Positions 21,382-31,378 of a DNA stretch of 54,536 nucleotides are shown here, one piece after another. Source of the DNA: Actinomadura sp. CNU-125 (GTDB lineage: Bacteria > Actinomycetota > Actinomycetes > Streptosporangiales > Streptosporangiaceae); the NCBI RefSeq assembly GCF_001942465.1, contig NZ_MKJY01000332.1, positions 1-54,536 of the forward strand, read 5' to 3'. The stretch's first letter is position 1. Each line of letters starts with the position of its first letter. The position numbers and the translations under genes are program-made. The notes beneath the pieces are model-generated. The model worked only from the letters and a program-made list of their open reading frames with translations, did not search any database and had not been told where the DNA came from.

Positions 21382-22008
21382 TCAGTGTCGGGGAAATGCT
21401 CGGCGGCGGTCGGCGAGCCAGCGGGAGCGCAGGCCACCGGGGACGTCCTCGACGGTGAGGGCGTAGCAGATGTGGTCGCGCCAGGCGCCGTCGATGTGCA
21501 GGTGGCGGCGGCGAATTCCCTCTTCGCGGAATCCCAGTTTCTCGACGACGCGACGGCTGGCGGCGTTCTCCGGGCGGATATTCGCCTCGAGGCGATGCAG
21601 GCCGACGGTGAAGAAACAGTGGTCGACCGCGAGGGCGACGGCGGTGGGGATCACACCGCGGCCGGCGACCTGGCGGTCGACCCAGTAGCCGATCTGGGCG
21701 GAGCGGGCCGAGCCCCAGACGATCGCGCCGATGGTGACCTGGCCGACGAAGTCGTCCTCGTGGGTGACGACCCAGGGCAGGGCGAGGCCCTGGCGGGCCT
21801 CGCGGCGCATGGTGTGGACCATGCTGACGTAGGGGCCGAGACCGCTGCGGAACAGCGGTGTTTCGGGGTTGGTGGGTTCCCAGGGGCGCAGCCAGTCGGC
21901 GTTGCGGACCCGCAGTTCGCGCCAGACGGCGGCGTCGCGATGCCGCAGCGGGCGCAGTCCTACGGGACCTTCGGTCAGGGTGACCGGCCATCCCCGCATT
22001 CGTTCCAC
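21382..22008 (-). CDS. RimJ/RimL-type GNAT N-acetyltransferase
   Basis: The 208-residue GNAT acetyltransferase shows VGLRPLRHRDAAVWRELRVR at the start, VGQVTIGAIVWGSARSAQIG (beta 2-4), YWVDRQVAGRGVIPTAVALA (acetyl-CoA loop, QVAGRG) and RLEANIRPENAASRRVVEKL then GFREEGIRRRHLHIDGAWRD (beta 5 to C-terminus, as in RimJ). The likely substrate is a protein N-terminus, classically ribosomal protein S5, but this cannot be proven. The position between mog and glpR is conserved in actinobacteria. Confidence 0.9.
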   Translation of the reverse strand: MERMRGWPVTLTEGPVGLRPLRHRDAAVWRELRVRNADWLRPWEPTNPETPLFRSGLGPYVSMVHTMRREARQGLALPWVVTHEDDFVGQVTIGAIVWGSARSAQIGYWVDRQVAGRGVIPTAVALAVDHCFFTVGLHRLEANIRPENAASRRVVEKLGFREEGIRRRHLHIDGAWRDHICYALTVEDVPGGLRSRWLADRRRAFPRH

Positions 22009-22041
22009 GTTTCCATGATTCCCTGGTGTGGCGCCTGAACG

Positions 22042-22515
22042 CTATTTTTTGTGGTCGCCGCCATGGATCTGGTCGACGGCGTGGGCGAGGACGCGGCCGA
22101 GGACGGTCATTCCGTCGCGGACGCCGCCGGTGGAGCCCGGCAGGTTGACGATGAGGGTCCGGCCGGAGATGCCCGCGAGACCGCGGGAGAGGATCGCGGT
22201 GGGCACTTTGTCGCGGTTGTCCATGCGGATGGCCTCGGCGATGCCGGGGATCTCCCGGTCCAGGACGCGTTTCGTCATCTCGGGCGTCCGGTCGGTGGGG
22301 GTGAGGCCCGTGCCGCCGGTGGTGACGACGACGTCGTAGTTCTGGGCCACGGCGTCGCGCAGGACGTCTTCGACGGGTTCCCCGTCGGGGACGACGACGG
22401 GGCCGTCCACGCGGCAGCCGAGGTCGGAGAGCATCTCGACCAGGACTGGGCCCGACTTGTCGGGGTACACGCCGGCGGAGGCCCGGTTCGAGACGGTGAC
22501 GGCCATCGCCCTCAT
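22042..22515 (-). CDS. mog: Molybdenum cofactor biosynthesis protein, Mog/MoaB family
   Basis: The 157-residue MPT adenylyltransferase-fold protein includes MAVTVSNRASAGVYPDKSGP, then YDVVVTTGGTGLTPTDRTPE (the MoaB/Mog signature), AIRMDNRDKVPTAILSRGLA and RTLIVNLPGSTGGVRDGM. It activates molybdopterin by adenylation, or is the MoaB-like variant. ATG 22515 overlaps the moaC stop by ATGA, and the group moaC-mog works on one pathway with glp upstream. The gene could equally be called moaB; the two are hard to tell apart by eye. Confidence 0.88.
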   Translation of the reverse strand: MRAMAVTVSNRASAGVYPDKSGPVLVEMLSDLGCRVDGPVVVPDGEPVEDVLRDAVAQNYDVVVTTGGTGLTPTDRTPEMTKRVLDREIPGIAEAIRMDNRDKVPTAILSRGLAGISGRTLIVNLPGSTGGVRDGMTVLGRVLAHAVDQIHGGDHKK

Positions 22516-22979
22516 CGGTTCCACCTTCCGTGCTTGCCGCCCGTTTTCTCCTCCACCCGGACGTCGGTGATCACGGCGGCGGGGTCGACGGCCTTGACCA
22601 TGTCGATGAGGGCGAGCGCGGCGACGCTCACGGAGGTGAGGGCCTCCATCTCGACGCCCGTGCGGTCGGCGGTGCGGGTGACGCTCGTGATCGCCACCCC
22701 GTCGTCCTCGATCGCGAGATCGACGGTGACGCCGTGCAGCGCGATCGGGTGGCAGAGGGGGACGAGGTCGGGGACGCGCTTGGCGCCCATGATCCCGGCG
22801 ATGCGGGCGACCGAGACGGCGTCGCCCTTGGGGACGTCGCCCGACCGGAGGGCCGCGACACATTCGGGAGAAAGGCGGACGAACCCGGTGGCGGTCGCGG
22901 TGCGGGCCGAGACGTCCTTGGCGGAGACGTCGACCATGCGGGCCGCGCCCTGGTCGTCGAGGTGGGAGAACTCGGTCAT
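22512..22979 (-). CDS. moaC: Cyclic pyranopterin monophosphate synthase MoaC
   Basis: Converts the MoaA product to cyclic pyranopterin monophosphate in molybdenum cofactor synthesis. The 155-residue protein carries the active-site stretch PDLVPLCHPIALHGVTVDLA and the region VEMEALTSVSVAALALIDMV then KAVDPA, with the family start FSHLDDQGAARMVDVSAKDV. Normal length. It overlaps glp at its start (4 bases) and mog at its end, so the three are translationally coupled. Confidence 0.95.
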   Translation of the reverse strand: MTEFSHLDDQGAARMVDVSAKDVSARTATATGFVRLSPECVAALRSGDVPKGDAVSVARIAGIMGAKRVPDLVPLCHPIALHGVTVDLAIEDDGVAITSVTRTADRTGVEMEALTSVSVAALALIDMVKAVDPAAVITDVRVEEKTGGKHGRWNR

Positions 22980-24184
22980 GCGGGCAATCTCATCACGTGG
23001 ACGACGCTGCCCGCGGGAAGGGCCTGTGCTTCTTCGGGCACCGTGATCAGCGCGTCGGCGGAGGCGAGGGACGCGAGCTGGTGCGAGCCCTGCACGTCGG
23101 CGGGGTCGACGATGTAGCCGTCCTCGCCGTAGGTGAGGCGCCCGCGCAGGAAGTGCCTGAGGCCCGCGGGCGAGTTGATGTCGCCGGCCAGGACGGCTCT
23201 TACCGTGGGCAAAGGCTCCGGCGGGAGCCCCTGCATGGCGCGTAGGGCCGGGCGGACGAACACCTGGAACGACACGTATGCACTGACCGGGTTCCCAGGG
23301 AGAGTGAAGATGGGGGTGCCTTCCAGGAGGCCGAATCCCTGTGGTTTGCCGGGGCGCATGCCCACCTTGTGGAACTTCACGGTTCCGGTGCCGGTGAGCA
23401 CTTCCTTGACCACGTCCCGGGAACCCATGGAGACGCCCCCGGACGTGACGATCGCGTCAGCTTGGGCTAGCTGGTCTTCCAGCATCTTCCTGACCGAGCC
23501 GGGCTCGTCGTCCACGGTGGTCAGGCGGTGGCCGATGCCGCCCGCTTCGTCGACGGCCGCGGTCAGCATGAAGCTGTTGGACTCCCAGATCTGCCCGTGG
23601 TCCAGGCCGCTGCCCGGTTCGCGCAGTTCGTCCCCAGTGGAGACGACCACGACCCGCGGCTTCGGGCGCACCGTCACCCGGGCCCGGCCCACCGCGGCGA
23701 TCATGCCGAGCTGCGGCGCGCGGAGCCGGGTGCCCGCGTCCACGACGACCTGGCCCGCGCGGACGTCCTCGCCCGCCCGCCGGATGTAGTGCCCGGACGG
23801 CGCGGACCGGACGATCCGGACGTGCGCCGTCCCGCCGTCGGTCCACTCGACCGGGATCACCGCGTCGGCCCCGGCGGGCATCGGCGCGCCGGTCATGATC
23901 CGGGCGGTGAGCCCGGGACGCAGCGCCGAGACCGCCGGGTCGCCCGCGACGACGTCGCCGATGACCGGCAGCGTCACCGGGGCGGCCTCGGTGGCCCCCG
24001 CGACGTCGGACGCGACGACGGCGTAGCCGTCCATCGCGGAGTTGTCGAACGGAGGCAGCGGGACGGGCGCGGAGACGGGCTCGGCGAGGACCGCGCCCCG
24101 CGCCTCCGGCAGCGCCAGGTCGAGCGGCGGCAGCACGGGGACGCTGCCGAGGATGTCGTTCAGATGCTCGTCGACCGTTCTCAT
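22976..24184 (-). CDS. glp: Gephyrin-like molybdotransferase Glp (MoeA)
   Basis: Inserts molybdate into adenylated molybdopterin. The 402-residue protein has PLPPFDNSAMDGYAVVASDV, IMTGAPMPAGADAVIPVEWT, VVSTGDELREPGSGLDHGQI, VTSGGVSMGSRDVVKEVL and ITVPEEAQALPAGSVVHVM, covering domains I-IV of MoeA. In Corynebacterium the protein of this locus (Glp) also acts in cell division with GlpR and FtsZ; the presence of a glpR/sepX-type gene nearby supports the name Glp. It is first in the glp-moaC-mog set, 21 bases after galU. Confidence 0.92.
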   Translation of the reverse strand: MRTVDEHLNDILGSVPVLPPLDLALPEARGAVLAEPVSAPVPLPPFDNSAMDGYAVVASDVAGATEAAPVTLPVIGDVVAGDPAVSALRPGLTARIMTGAPMPAGADAVIPVEWTDGGTAHVRIVRSAPSGHYIRRAGEDVRAGQVVVDAGTRLRAPQLGMIAAVGRARVTVRPKPRVVVVSTGDELREPGSGLDHGQIWESNSFMLTAAVDEAGGIGHRLTTVDDEPGSVRKMLEDQLAQADAIVTSGGVSMGSRDVVKEVLTGTGTVKFHKVGMRPGKPQGFGLLEGTPIFTLPGNPVSAYVSFQVFVRPALRAMQGLPPEPLPTVRAVLAGDINSPAGLRHFLRGRLTYGEDGYIVDPADVQGSHQLASLASADALITVPEEAQALPAGSVVHVMRLPA

Positions 24185-24205
24185 GGCCTCAAGTGTGACG
24201 CGCCG

Positions 24206-25132
<927 letters not shown>

Positions 25133-25165
25133 GTAGAGACCTTAGTAAGCCTCAAGGACAACAGC

Positions 25166-25747
25166 GTGCACGACATCGGAACGAAGAGCGGACTACGCAC
25201 AGAACTGCTGGGTAACCGTGCCACAATGGCGCCCCAAGCGCGCGCGGAAGCGGGCCGGGCGCTGCGTGACGCGCTGCTGACGGTTCCCGAAGTGGAGATG
25301 GCCGGGACGATCGCCGCCTACGTTTCGGTCGGGCCGGAACCCGACACGCGCGGGCTCCTGTTCGCCCTGTGGAAGCGCGGGACGTACGTGCTGCTGCCCC
25401 GCCTGCTGCCGGACGGCGATCTCGACTGGGCGTCCTACGAGGGCCCCGACTCGCTCGCGCCCGGCCCGCGCGGCTGCCTGGAGCCGACCGAGCCGCCGCG
25501 CGGTCCCGGGGCGGTGGCCAGCGCGGACGTCGTCCTGACCCCGGCGGTGGCGGTGGACGGGACGGGCATGCGGCTCGGCCGCGGCGGCGGGTCCTACGAT
25601 CGGGCGCTCGCCCGGGTGGGCCCCGCGATCCTGACGGTCGCGCTGCTGTACGACGACGAGCTGGTCCCGGCGCTGCCCGCGGAGCCGCACGACCGGCGCG
25701 TCCGGGCCGTCGCGACGCCGTCGCGGGGGCTGGTGCGCTTCGGCTGA
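25166..25747 (+). CDS. 5-formyltetrahydrofolate cyclo-ligase
   Basis: ATP-dependent conversion of 5-formyl-THF to 5,10-methenyl-THF. The 193-residue product from GTG 25166 (AAGGA 8 bases upstream) has KSGLRTELLGNRATMAPQAR, then YVSVGPEPDTRGLLFALWKR, VVLTPAVAVDGTGMRLGRGG then GSYDRALARV (the phosphate-binding GRGGGxYD motif) and ILTVALLYDDELVPALPAEP then HDRRVRAVATPSRGL. Normal length and all motifs are present. Confidence 0.94.
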   Translation: MHDIGTKSGLRTELLGNRATMAPQARAEAGRALRDALLTVPEVEMAGTIAAYVSVGPEPDTRGLLFALWKRGTYVLLPRLLPDGDLDWASYEGPDSLAPGPRGCLEPTEPPRGPGAVASADVVLTPAVAVDGTGMRLGRGGGSYDRALARVGPAILTVALLYDDELVPALPAEPHDRRVRAVATPSRGLVRFG

Positions 25748-25860
25748 CCTGGACGTGTCCGGCAGAGTGGCCGGAACCGGACGTCCGCATAAGGTGACTC
25801 GGCGGGAAGATCGCGACATTCCGGAACGCGATCGACGTTCGGCTCACCTGGAGGTTCGAG

Positions 25861-26580
25861 ATGACGGCGCCATGGCGGACCCTGTCCCTGCCCCCGATCG
25901 GCGAGGACGTCATGCGGGGCCTGTTCGCCCCGCTCGGCGACGCCGTCGAGGTGCGGTTCCCGAAGTCCGCCGACCGGGCGGGCCTGCACGCGGCGCTCGC
26001 CGACGCCGAGATCGTCGCGCGGCGGCCGCGCGAGCTGCACGCACAGCGCGTCGGGATCGTCGGGTTCGGTGCGATCGGCGCCGAAACCGCACGGTTGTTC
26101 CAGGCGCTCGGCTGCGACGTCTCGTACTGGACGCGGCGCCCGCGCCCCGAGGCGTCCGCGACCTACCGCGAACTGGACGACCTCGTGGCCTCGTCCGACG
26201 TGCTCGTCCTCGCCGTCCCGCTGACCGACGAGACCCGCGGGCTGCTCGGCCCGGACCGGCTCGCGCTCCTGCCGGACGGCGCGCTGCTCGTGAACGTGGC
26301 GCGCGGGGGCATCGCGCCGGACGACGCCGTCCTGGCGGCCCTCGAGACGGGACGGCTGGGCGGTGCGGCCCTCGACGTGTTCGACACCGAGCCGCTCGCG
26401 GACGATCATCCGCTGCGGTCGCACGACCGGGTGCTGCTGTCGCCGCACCTGGCGGGCGGCTCGGACCGGTCGCAGCTGAACCTGGTGACGATGGTGCGGG
26501 ACAACATCGCCGCGGCGGTGCGCGGCGACGGCGTGCAGAACGTCGTCAACGGGGTAGATCCGCAGGTCAGGCGGCGTTAA
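25861..26580 (+). CDS. D-isomer 2-hydroxyacid dehydrogenase with internal deletion
   Basis: NAD-dependent 2-hydroxyacid dehydrogenase, C-terminal two thirds normal: QRVGIVGFGAIGAETARLFQ (Rossmann GxGxxG), VLVLAVPLTDETRGLLGPDR, ALLVNVARGGIAPDDAVLAA (catalytic Arg in VARGG), GAALDVFDTEPLADDHPL (Glu) and VLLSPHLAGGSDRS (His). After about residue 52 (ALADAEIVA) the sequence jumps straight to RRPRELHAQRVGIV. Relatives have about 70 more residues here, including the substrate-binding segment with a GVDSID-like motif. The protein is 239 instead of about 310 residues, with the frame kept. Either a true in-frame deletion that should inactivate it, or a collapsed assembly. Confidence 0.85.
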   Translation: MTAPWRTLSLPPIGEDVMRGLFAPLGDAVEVRFPKSADRAGLHAALADAEIVARRPRELHAQRVGIVGFGAIGAETARLFQALGCDVSYWTRRPRPEASATYRELDDLVASSDVLVLAVPLTDETRGLLGPDRLALLPDGALLVNVARGGIAPDDAVLAALETGRLGGAALDVFDTEPLADDHPLRSHDRVLLSPHLAGGSDRSQLNLVTMVRDNIAAAVRGDGVQNVVNGVDPQVRRR

Positions 26581-26708
26581 GGCCGGGTCGTAGGGATGTC
26601 GTAGGGATGTCGCGGGGGCTCCGTCAGTCAATCCGAAATGCGGAAATAGGCGCTTAATCTGTAGGATCCCTAAACGATCAACTTTGACGACCCCGCGAAG
26701 GGTGGGAT

Positions 26709-28192
26709 GTGCAGCTCGACATCTGGCTACTCCTCGGGGCCACGCTCGTACTCAGCGCCATCGTCGCGGTCCGGCTGTCGCACCGGGCCGGGCTGCGACC
26801 CTGCTCGCGTACATGGGCCTCGGCCTCTTCATCGGCGTAGGCGGCCCCCTCCACATCCGATTCGACGACGCCGCGCTGGCCGAGACGCTCGGGCTCGCCG
26901 CGCTCGTCCTGATCCTCGCCGAGGGCGGTCTCACCACGAGCTGGCGGCACGTCAAGCCGTCCGTTCCCGCCGCGCTCAGCGTCGCGACGGTCGGGACGCT
27001 GCTCAGCATCGTCATCGTCGCGCTCCCCGCGATCTGGCTGTTCGGCCTCGACTGGCGCACCGCCTTCCTGCTCGCCGCCGCGCTCGCGCCGACCGACGCC
27101 GCCGCCGTCTTCTCCGTCTTGCGCCGGCTCCCGCTGCCCTCCCGGGTGACGGGCCTGCTGGAGGCCGAGTCCGGCTTCAACGACGCCCCCGTCGTGATCA
27201 TCGTCATCGCGCTCGCCACCAGCGAGGGCGCCCCGGACCTGCTCGAACTGTCCGGAATGCTCGTCTACGAGCTCACCATGGGCGTCGCGATGGGCGTCGG
27301 GATCGGCTGGCTCGGCGCCCAGGCGCTGCGCCGCGTGGCCCTCCCGGCCTCCGGCCTCTACCCGATCGCCGTCCTGGCGATGACGGTCGGCGCGTACGGC
27401 GCGACGTCGATCATGCACGCGAGCGGGTTCATGGCCGTCTACGTCTGCGGCGTCGTGCTCGGCAACGCCCGCCTCCCGCACCGTCCCGCCACGCGCGGCT
27501 TCGCCGAGGGCGTCGGCTGGCTGGCGCAGATCGGGCTGTTCGTGATGCTCGGCCTGCTCGCGTCCCCCGGCGACCTCCCGGCGCAGATCATCCCGGCCCT
27601 GGTCATCGGCTCCATCCTGCTGTTCGTCGCCCGTCCGCTGTCGGTGCTGATCTCGACGCTCGGCTTCCGGATCCCGTGGGGCGAACGGATGTTCATCTCG
27701 TGGGCCGGTCTGCGCGGCGCCGTCCCGATCGTCCTCGCCACCATCCCGATGGTGGAGCAACTGCCCGGCTCCGACCGCAACTTCGCGATCATCTTCAACA
27801 TCGTCGTGGTGTTCACCATGCTGCAGGCGCCGACGCTGCCGCTGGTCGCGCGGCTGTGCCGGCTCGAACGCGACGACGAGACGCGCGAGCTGGACGTCGA
27901 GGCGGCGCCCCTCGAAGAGCTGCACGCCGACCTGCTGGAGGTCAGGATCCCGCCGGACTCCCGGCTGGCGGGCGTGGAGATCTTCGAGCTCCGGCTCCCC
28001 GCGGGCGCGTCCGTCACGCTCGTCGTGCGGAACGCGTCCAGCTTCGTCCCGGTACCCACCACCCGGCTGCAGGCCGGGGACACCCTCCTGGTCGTGACGA
28101 CCGAGCAGGTGCGGGAGACCGCCGAACGCCGCCTGCGCGCGGTGAGCCGCCGCGGCAAGCTGGCCGGCTGGTTCGGCGAAACCGGCACTTGA
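26709..28192 (+). CDS. K+/H+ antiporter, CPA1/NhaP2 type with RCK C-terminal domain (frame change near 26800)
   Basis: Cation/proton exchanger of the inner membrane, about 494 residues. From GTG 26709 the first helix reads QLDIWLLLGATLVLSAIVAV then RLSHRAGL. One C is missing in CTGCGACCCTG and the frame changes to TLLAYMGLGLFIGVGGPLHI. Then LAPTDAAAVFSVLRRLPLPS, LEAESGFNDAPVVIIVIALA (the ND acid pair typical of NhaP-type transporters), about 12 helices to residue 395, and a cytoplasmic RCK_C part (LLEVRIPPDSRLAGVEIFEL then RLPAGASVTLVVRN). The ribosome site lies in AAGGGTGGG. Confidence 0.9.
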
Positions 28193-28331
28193 CCTGCCCG
28201 GGGACGGCCCCTGAGCAGACCGGGAACAGACCGGGGACGAATCCTGTTCCAGTCACGGGTACCATTTAGCAGTCGTTCAGAGTGAGTGCCAGTCCGAGCC
28301 ACCCGCCGGGCTGAGTCAGCTAGGAGGAACC

Positions 28332-28697
28332 GTGCCGACGTATCAGTACGTTTGCACCGAGTGCGGCGAGCCTCTCGAGGTCGTGCAGAAGTTCAGCGAC
28401 GACGCGCTGACCGATTGCCCGGCGTGCGAGGGCAAGCTGCGCAAGGTCTTCTCCGCGGCGGGGATCATCTTCAAGGGGTCGGGCTTCTACCGCACCGACA
28501 GCCGCGGCTCCGGCAAGTCGACCGTGAGCTCCTCGTCCGGCGGATCGTCGAACGGTTCGTCCGACTCGTCGGCGTCCTCGTCGTCCTCGGGCGACGGCTC
28601 CACGAAGTCCGACTCGTCGGCTTCGTCCTCGTCTTCTTCCTCGTCCTCCTCGTCGGGCGGCGACTCCGGTTCGTCGTCGAAGGAAAAGGTCGCCTAG
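28332..28697 (+). CDS. FmdB-family zinc ribbon protein with serine-rich tail
   Basis: Small regulatory-type protein. Residues 1-55 form an FmdB zinc ribbon: PTYQYVCTECGEPLEVVQKF then DCPACEGKLRKVFSAAGIIF then KGSGFYRTDS, with two CxxC pairs. Residues 56-121 are almost wholly Ser with Gly, Asp and Lys, clearly disordered, longer than in most family members. AGGAGG-like AGGAGGAACC sits just before ATG 28332. The order FCL, FmdB, MTA phosphorylase, SAF protein, mscL is seen in many actinomycetes. Exact role unknown. Confidence 0.9.
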   Translation: MPTYQYVCTECGEPLEVVQKFSDDALTDCPACEGKLRKVFSAAGIIFKGSGFYRTDSRGSGKSTVSSSSGGSSNGSSDSSASSSSSGDGSTKSDSSASSSSSSSSSSSGGDSGSSSKEKVA

Positions 28698-28704
28698 CTT
28701 CGGC

Positions 28705-28748
28705 AACGGATGAGGGCATCGGCCGTACGGCCGTCGCCCTCATCCGTT
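28705..28748 (+). terminator. Terminator after the FmdB gene
   Basis: Stem AACGGATGAGGGC (28705-28717) pairs with GCCCTCATCCGTT (28736-28748), and the loop itself holds the palindrome CGGCCGTACGGCCG. The stop codon of the FmdB gene ends 8 bases upstream. A short T run (GTTTC) follows. Confidence 0.85.
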
Positions 28749-29053
28749 TCGGCGTCTGCGCCGACGCTCCTCCACGCCTGTCTCCACGCCTGCCTGCACC
28801 CCTGCCTCCACCACCGCCGGAGGCAGGGGTTCGTCGTATCCGGACGTACCGGTACGCCGCCGCGAGTACTCCTCCAGGATGAACGCGGGGCTCGGCCTTG
28901 CATCTCCTGACGTACCGCGATTCCCGCCCCGCGCCCGACGCGCGAGCGCCCGCTCTCCGGCGAGCATGGTCGCAACGGAAAGAACGTGCCGACGGCCCGG
29001 GACGGTACGCGCGGCGGGCCGACCGAGTCGCGGCGGGCGCCGTCCCCCCAAAG
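28749..29053. other. Intergenic stretch without supported gene
   Basis: About 300 bases with no open frame resembling a family. It holds a short imperfect run of CTCCACGCCTG-like units at 28770-28810 followed by a CCGCCGGAGGCAGGGG stretch; this is low-complexity sequence without constant unit or spacer and is not a CRISPR. Otherwise nothing is seen. Confidence 0.6.
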
Positions 29054-29121
29054 TCGAGATAGTACTTGACAGCTCTCATCGACGGGGGGACTCTGAGCCG
29101 GTAGCACGCGATATATCTCGA
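29054..29121 (+). promoter_or_regulatory. Promoter and paired inverted boxes TCGAGATA / TATCTCGA before the MMPL gene
   Basis: TCGAGATA at 29054-29061 and its reverse complement TATCTCGA at 29114-29121 flank a TTGACA hexamer (29066-29071) that fits a -35 element. The right box is part of the near-palindrome CGCGATATATCTCG, a sequence type bound by PadR/TetR-like regulators in actinomycetes. A regulator binding both boxes would enclose the promoter. No regulator gene lies next to it. Confidence 0.5.
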
Positions 29122-29156
29122 ATTTGCCCCGCTTTGAGGAGCACGGGAGAGGAATC

Positions 29157-31277
29157 ATGAGCGAACGCAGCCCGGCGCCGGCAGGCGCCCGACCGAGTCG
29201 CCTGGCGGGGTGGATCGCCGGCCGGCGCACCAAATGGGCCGTCCTGGCCCTGTGGATCGTCCTGCTGGCCGCGCTCGGCCCGCTCGCCGGAAAGCTCGGC
29301 GACGTGGAGGAGAACGACGCCGCGTCCTGGCTGCCCGGCGGCGCCGAGTCGACGCAGGTCGTCGAGTTGCAGGAGCGCTTCCGGGCCGAGGAGCCGATGC
29401 TCGCCGTCGTGGTCTACGAACGGCCGTCCGGCATCACCGCGGCGGACCGGGCGGCGGTCTCCGAGGACATGGCGGCCTTCAAGGCGCTGCCCGGCGCGGA
29501 GGCCGTGCAAGGCCCCGTACCGTCCGAGGACGGGAAGGCGCTGCAGGTGCTCGTCCCGCTCACCGGCGAGGACACGCTCGTCCAGGCCGTGGACGACGCC
29601 CGCGAGCTCGTCCAGCGCGGACCGCCCGGCCTCGAAGGGCACGTCACCGGCCCCGCCGGTGCGGGCGCCGACCAGTTCAAGGTGTTCGAGAGCCTCGACG
29701 GGTTCCTGCTGCTGGCCGCGGGCGGTGTCGTCATCGTGCTGCTGCTGCTCATCTACCGCAGCCCGACCCTCTGGTTCGTCCCGGTCATCAGCGCGCTGTT
29801 CGCCTTGGGGCTCTCACAGTCGCTCGTTTACCTGCTGGCCAAGTACGCGGACTTGACGGTCAACGGGCAGAGCGCGGGCATCCTGACCGTCTTGGTCTTC
29901 GGTGTCGCCACGGACTACGCCCTGCTTCTCGTGGCTCGATACAGAGAAGAACTGCACCGGCACGAAGACCGGCACGAAGCCATGGCGTTCGCGCTGCGCC
30001 GTGCCGCTCCGGCGCTCATCGCGTCCGCCGCGACCGTCGCCGCAGGGCTGCTGTGCCTGCTGATCGCCACGATGAACTCGACCGCCGGAATGGGCCCGGT
30101 CGCCGCCGCCGGGGTGCTGACCGCGCTCGCGGCCATGCTCACGCTGCTCCCGGCGCTGCTGGTCGTCTGCGGACGCTGGCTGTTCTGGCCGCTGATCCCC
30201 CGCTACGACGCCAAGTACCTGCAGCCGGAGGCGTACGAGGCCGAGCACGGCGTCTGGAGCCGGATCTCCGCCTTCGTGGGCAAGCGCCCGCGCGCGCTCT
30301 GGACCGTCACCACGGTCGCTCTGGCAGGTCTCACGTTCGGTTTGCTCTCCCTCAACGCCACCGGGCTGTCGAACGAGGGGATGTTCACCGGGCGTCCCGA
30401 CTCCATCGCGGGCCAGAGCGTCCTGTCCGAGCACTACCCCGGCGGGTCGGGCTCCCCGGCCGTCATCATCGCCCCGGCGTCCGCCTCGGACGAGGTGGCG
30501 GCGGCGGTGCGCGGCACCGAGGGCGTCGCGGGGGTCGGTGCGCCGCGGACCGCGGACGGCCTGGTCCAGTACGAAGCGACGCTGCGGGCACCGGCCGACA
30601 GCGAGGCCGCGCAACAGACTATCGAACGCCTCCGCGCGGCGGTGCCCGACGAGGCCAAGGTGGGCGGCACCACCGCCACCACCGTGGACATCAACGAGGC
30701 GTCGTCCCGCGACAACCTCGTCATCATCCCGATCGTCCTGGTCGTCGTGTTCGTCATCCTGGTGCTGCTCCTGCGCGCGCTGGTGGCGCCCCTGCTGATG
30801 ATGGCGACGGTGATCCTGTCGTTCCTGGCGTCCCTGGGCGCCTCCGCGCTGTTCTTCAAGCACGTCTTCGGCTTCGAGGGAGCCGACGCGTCGTTCCCCC
30901 TGCTGGCGTTCATCTTCCTGGTGGCGCTCGGCGTGGACTACAACATCTTCCTGATGCACCGCGTCAGAGAGGAGTCGCAGTCGCTCGGGACCCGGCGCGG
31001 CATCCTGCGCGGCCTGACCGTCACCGGCGGCGTCATCACCTCGGCGGGCCTCGTCCTGGCCGCCACGTTCGCGGCCCTGGTGACGCTGCCGCTGGTGTTC
31101 ATGGTCGAGCTGGGCTTCGCGGTCGCCCTCGGCGTCCTGCTGGACACGCTGATCGTCCGCTCCCTGCTGCTGCCCGCCCTCGCGCACGACATCGGCCGCC
31201 GCATCTGGGCGCCGAGCCGGCTCGCCCGCGAAGAACCGGTCAGCGAAACGCCCAGAGTGCACGAGCTCGTCCGCTGA
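29157..31277 (+). CDS. MMPL-family RND transporter
   Basis: The 706-residue inner membrane exporter of the MmpL/actII-3 type has an N-terminal helix (RRTKWAVLALWIVLLAALGP), then an extracytoplasmic domain with DVEENDAASWLPGGAESTQV, helices with VFGVATDYALLLVARYREEL (conserved DY in the proton relay), a second porter domain, and ALGVDYNIFLMHRVREESQS in the second half. Start ATG 29157 with GGAGAGGA upstream. Substrates of this family are lipids or drugs. It is preceded by paired operator-like boxes, so expression is probably inducible. Confidence 0.93.
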   Translation: MSERSPAPAGARPSRLAGWIAGRRTKWAVLALWIVLLAALGPLAGKLGDVEENDAASWLPGGAESTQVVELQERFRAEEPMLAVVVYERPSGITAADRAAVSEDMAAFKALPGAEAVQGPVPSEDGKALQVLVPLTGEDTLVQAVDDARELVQRGPPGLEGHVTGPAGAGADQFKVFESLDGFLLLAAGGVVIVLLLLIYRSPTLWFVPVISALFALGLSQSLVYLLAKYADLTVNGQSAGILTVLVFGVATDYALLLVARYREELHRHEDRHEAMAFALRRAAPALIASAATVAAGLLCLLIATMNSTAGMGPVAAAGVLTALAAMLTLLPALLVVCGRWLFWPLIPRYDAKYLQPEAYEAEHGVWSRISAFVGKRPRALWTVTTVALAGLTFGLLSLNATGLSNEGMFTGRPDSIAGQSVLSEHYPGGSGSPAVIIAPASASDEVAAAVRGTEGVAGVGAPRTADGLVQYEATLRAPADSEAAQQTIERLRAAVPDEAKVGGTTATTVDINEASSRDNLVIIPIVLVVVFVILVLLLRALVAPLLMMATVILSFLASLGASALFFKHVFGFEGADASFPLLAFIFLVALGVDYNIFLMHRVREESQSLGTRRGILRGLTVTGGVITSAGLVLAATFAALVTLPLVFMVELGFAVALGVLLDTLIVRSLLLPALAHDIGRRIWAPSRLAREEPVSETPRVHELVR

Positions 31278-31282
31278 TATCC

Positions 31283-31316
31283 CGGGCGGGGACCGCCGTC
31301 CCGGCGGCCCCGCCCG
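31283..31316 (+). terminator. Hairpin after the MMPL gene
   Basis: CGGGCGGGG (31283-31291) pairs with CCCCGCCCG (31308-31316) across a 16-base GC loop that can itself fold (CCGCCG/CGGCGG). It starts 6 bases after the stop. There is no T tract, as is common for actinomycete terminators. Confidence 0.65.
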
Positions 31317-31378
31317 AAGTTATCCACAATCCGATTCCGCCTCACGCCCCTCCTCCCCCGCTGACTAATGTCGGCCAC

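Noticed and set aside
28770..28815. CTCCACGCCTG-like repeated units
   Set aside because: Short, irregular and without spacers; low-complexity intergenic sequence.
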